The notes beneath the pieces are model-generated. The model did no database searches and had not been told where the DNA came from. It was given only the letters and a program-made list of their open reading frames with translations. Shown here piece after piece: positions 62,331-64,000 of a stretch of DNA of 64,000 bases (position 1 is its first letter; each line of letters begins with the position of its first letter). The DNA lies in contig NZ_JAVHJU010000011.1 in NCBI RefSeq assembly GCF_031082405.1, positions 1 to 64,000 of the forward strand. Reading direction: 5' to 3'. Both the position numbers and the translations under genes were made by a program. This stretch comes from Amycolatopsis sp. A133 (lineage in GTDB: Bacteria; Actinomycetota; Actinomycetes; Mycobacteriales; Pseudonocardiaceae).

Positions 62331-63416
62331 GTGTTCCCTCGAAGCTCGTCCCCTCGCGCCGTTTTCCCCGTCGCTGCGGCTCTTTGCGCCGCGGTGACCC
62401 TGTCCGCAGCCGCCGCACAGGCGGCCGCTCCCCCACCCGCGGGCGAAACCGTCGACGTCGCCACGGCCGACCAGCTGCGGGCGGCCCTGGCGAACGCGGC
62501 GCCGGGGCAGGCGATCCGGCTCGCGGCGGGCACCTACCGCGGCTCGTTCGTCACGACGAAAGCCGGCACCGCGGCCCAGCCGATCACGCTGTCCGGCCCC
62601 GCGAACGCCGTCCTGATCAACGACGGCCCCTCGGGTGAGGCCCCCGGCTGCCCGGCACCGACCGCGGGCTGGGACTCCGGCTACGGGCTCTGGCTCGCCG
62701 GCGCGCCGTACTGGACGTTGCGCGGGTTCACCGTGCAGGAGTCCAAAAAGGGCATCGTCGCGGACGGCTCCCCGCACACCACCATCGACGGCGTCACGGT
62801 CCACCACGTCGACGAGGAGGCGGTGCACTTCCGCCGCTCGTCGGCCGACAGCGTGCTGAAGAACTCCACGATCAGCTACACCGGCCTGGTCCAGCCCGGC
62901 TACGGCGAAGGCGTCTACCTCGGCTCGGCCGGCTCGAACTGGGGCTGCCACGGCAACTCCGGCGGCGTCGACCGCGGCGACCGGATCCAGGTGCTGGACA
63001 ACCACATCGGCCCCTTCGTCGCCGCCGAACCCATCGACGTCAAGGAAGGCACCTTCGACGGCGTCATCCGCGGCAACACCTTCGACGGCCGCGGGATCAC
63101 CGGCCAGAACTCCGCGGACTCCTGGATCGACGTCAAGGGCATCGGCTACACGATCGAGGGCAACACGGGCACGTTCGCCCCGCCCGGCACGTTCGCCAAC
63201 GGTTACGAGAACCACAACCCGAGCACGAGCCCGTCGTTCGCCAACGGCTGCGGAAACGTCTGGCGCGGCAACAAGTCCGACCTCGGCGGTGTGGGCGCCT
63301 ACGCGATCAGGATCAGCTCGGTGTCGAAGTGCGCGGCGAACCCGAACGTGGTCCACGCGTCGAACACCGTCACGAACGCCCGCTCGGGGCTCACGAACAT
63401 CCCCGTCACCCCGTGA
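62331..63416 (+). CDS. Secreted right-handed beta-helix protein (possible polysaccharide lyase)
   Basis: 361 residues with a signal peptide (to about 33, AAAAQAAAP). A parallel beta-helix domain follows: PGQAIRLAAGTYRGSFVTTKAGTAAQPITLSGP, WTLRGFTVQESKKGIVADGSPHTTIDGVTVHHVDEEAVHFRRSSADSVLKNSTISYTG and VIRGNTFDGRGI. The start of this pattern resembles PL6/PL9-like lyases and pectate-lyase-superfamily proteins. I cannot point to a proven catalytic set, so enzymatic activity is uncertain. GTG 62331 has GGAGG upstream; earlier in-frame starts do not give a signal peptide. Confidence 0.85.
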   Translation: MFPRSSSPRAVFPVAAALCAAVTLSAAAAQAAAPPPAGETVDVATADQLRAALANAAPGQAIRLAAGTYRGSFVTTKAGTAAQPITLSGPANAVLINDGPSGEAPGCPAPTAGWDSGYGLWLAGAPYWTLRGFTVQESKKGIVADGSPHTTIDGVTVHHVDEEAVHFRRSSADSVLKNSTISYTGLVQPGYGEGVYLGSAGSNWGCHGNSGGVDRGDRIQVLDNHIGPFVAAEPIDVKEGTFDGVIRGNTFDGRGITGQNSADSWIDVKGIGYTIEGNTGTFAPPGTFANGYENHNPSTSPSFANGCGNVWRGNKSDLGGVGAYAIRISSVSKCAANPNVVHASNTVTNARSGLTNIPVTP

Positions 63417-63428
63417 GGCTCCGGGATC

Positions 63429-64000
63429 TCACGGCACGATCGCGTCGACGTACCCGCCGTCCACCCGCACCGCCGCGCCCGTGGTCGCCGAAGCGAACGG
63501 GGAACTCAGGTACACCACCAGGTGCGCGATCTCCGCCGGCTCGATCAGCCGCTGCAGCAGCGACTGCGGGCGGTGCTGCTTCATGAATTCGCGCTGGGCC
63601 TCCTCCCACGGGAGGTCCTTGTCGACCAGCTCGTAGACGAAGTCCTCGACACCACCCGTGTGCGTCGGGCCGGCGATCACCGCGTTGACCGTCACCCCGG
63701 TGCCGGCCGCGTGCTTGGCGAATCCCCTGGACACGCCCAGCAACGCCGTCTTCGACACGCCATAGTGGATCATCTCGGCCGGGATGACGATCGCGGAATC
63801 GCTGGCGATGTACTGGATCCGGCCCCAGCCGCGGTCGGTCATGCCCGGCAGGTAGGCGCGGGTGAGCCGCACCGCGGCCAGGACGTTGACCTCGAAGTAG
63901 TGCCGCCAGTCGGCGTCGGTGATCTCCAGGGGATCCTGGGCGCCGAAGATGCCGAGGTTGTTGACGAGGATGTCGGCGTCCGGCACCTCCTCGACGACCT
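63429..64000 (-). CDS. SDR-family oxidoreductase (5' end outside the window)
   Basis: At least 190 C-terminal residues of a short-chain dehydrogenase/reductase. Visible elements are DILVNNLGIFG (the NNxG structural motif), IQYIASDSAIVIPAEMIHYGVSKTALLGVSRGFAKH with the catalytic Tyr-x3-Lys, VNAVIAGPTHTGGV and the terminal GAAVRVDGGYVDAIVP. The frame stays open to the right edge (VVEEVPDAD), so the nucleotide-binding N-terminus lies beyond 64000. It is convergent with the beta-helix gene, 12 bp apart. Confidence 0.92.
   Translation of the reverse strand, partial: VVEEVPDADILVNNLGIFGAQDPLEITDADWRHYFEVNVLAAVRLTRAYLPGMTDRGWGRIQYIASDSAIVIPAEMIHYGVSKTALLGVSRGFAKHAAGTGVTVNAVIAGPTHTGGVEDFVYELVDKDLPWEEAQREFMKQHRPQSLLQRLIEPAEIAHLVVYLSSPFASATTGAAVRVDGGYVDAIVP

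Overview
This is a GC-rich (roughly 70% G+C) actinobacterial chromosome segment. GTG starts, ATGA/GTGA stop-start overlaps, an AfsR-type SARP regulator, a GylR-like glycerol regulator and an AldO-type alditol oxidase all fit a soil actinomycete. An Amycolatopsis-like Pseudonocardiaceae is my inference and is not proven by the sequence. No rRNA, tRNA, phage, insertion sequence or CRISPR was recognised.

Left part (about 2.0-15.4 kb) is a pectin/rhamnogalacturonan utilisation locus on the minus strand: pectinesterase, PL3 and PL1 pectate lyases, a carbohydrate ABC importer, a YesL-like membrane protein, three Gfo/Idh/MocA-type proteins and a DUF6807 (PmoA-like) protein. A divergent LacI regulator sits at its head. 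Similar GAAAGCGCTTTC-type operators lie before the PL3 gene, before the importer and in the divergent promoter. An orphan peptide-type binding protein precedes the locus, and an alditol oxidase and an AsnC-type regulator follow it.

The middle (18-40 kb) is mixed. It holds small secreted proteins (papain-like protease, DUF6801, CHAP-like), a SARP regulator, and a TetR/oxidoreductase pair sharing a 20-bp operator. argG with ARG-box-like sites, a phosphotransferase and a HAF-repeat secreted protein follow. A glycerol module (glpF-glpK-glpD, a GylR-like IclR regulator and a second glycerol kinase fused to a hemerythrin-like domain) comes next, then a membrane pentapeptide-like protein, a P450 and a LacI-family protein with no DNA-binding domain.

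The right part (42.4-59.9 kb) is a continuous minus-strand arabinan/arabinose locus. In transcription order: LacI regulator, YtfQRT-YjfF-like furanose importer, secreted three-LamG GH51 arabinofuranosidase, araB-araD-araA, then a ChvE/MmsA/MmsB-type sugar importer, ending at a strong terminator. Together these could debranch arabinan outside the cell, import arabinose by two routes and convert it to D-xylulose 5-phosphate. The end of the window carries an EEP-family protein, a D-Ala-D-Ala carboxypeptidase, a secreted beta-helix protein and a cut-off SDR gene.

The strongest unexplained signal is a family of short repeats around near-palindromic ATCACGCGTGAT cores. They are spaced exactly 21 bp in three separate intergenic arrays, two of them between convergent genes. 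Other structured intergenic elements (a shared 19-bp-arm hairpin, a 20-bp GAGCTTTCACGTGAAAGCTC palindrome at two comparable gene junctions, and GAATGAGTCATTC palindromes inside a 38-bp direct duplication) also recur.
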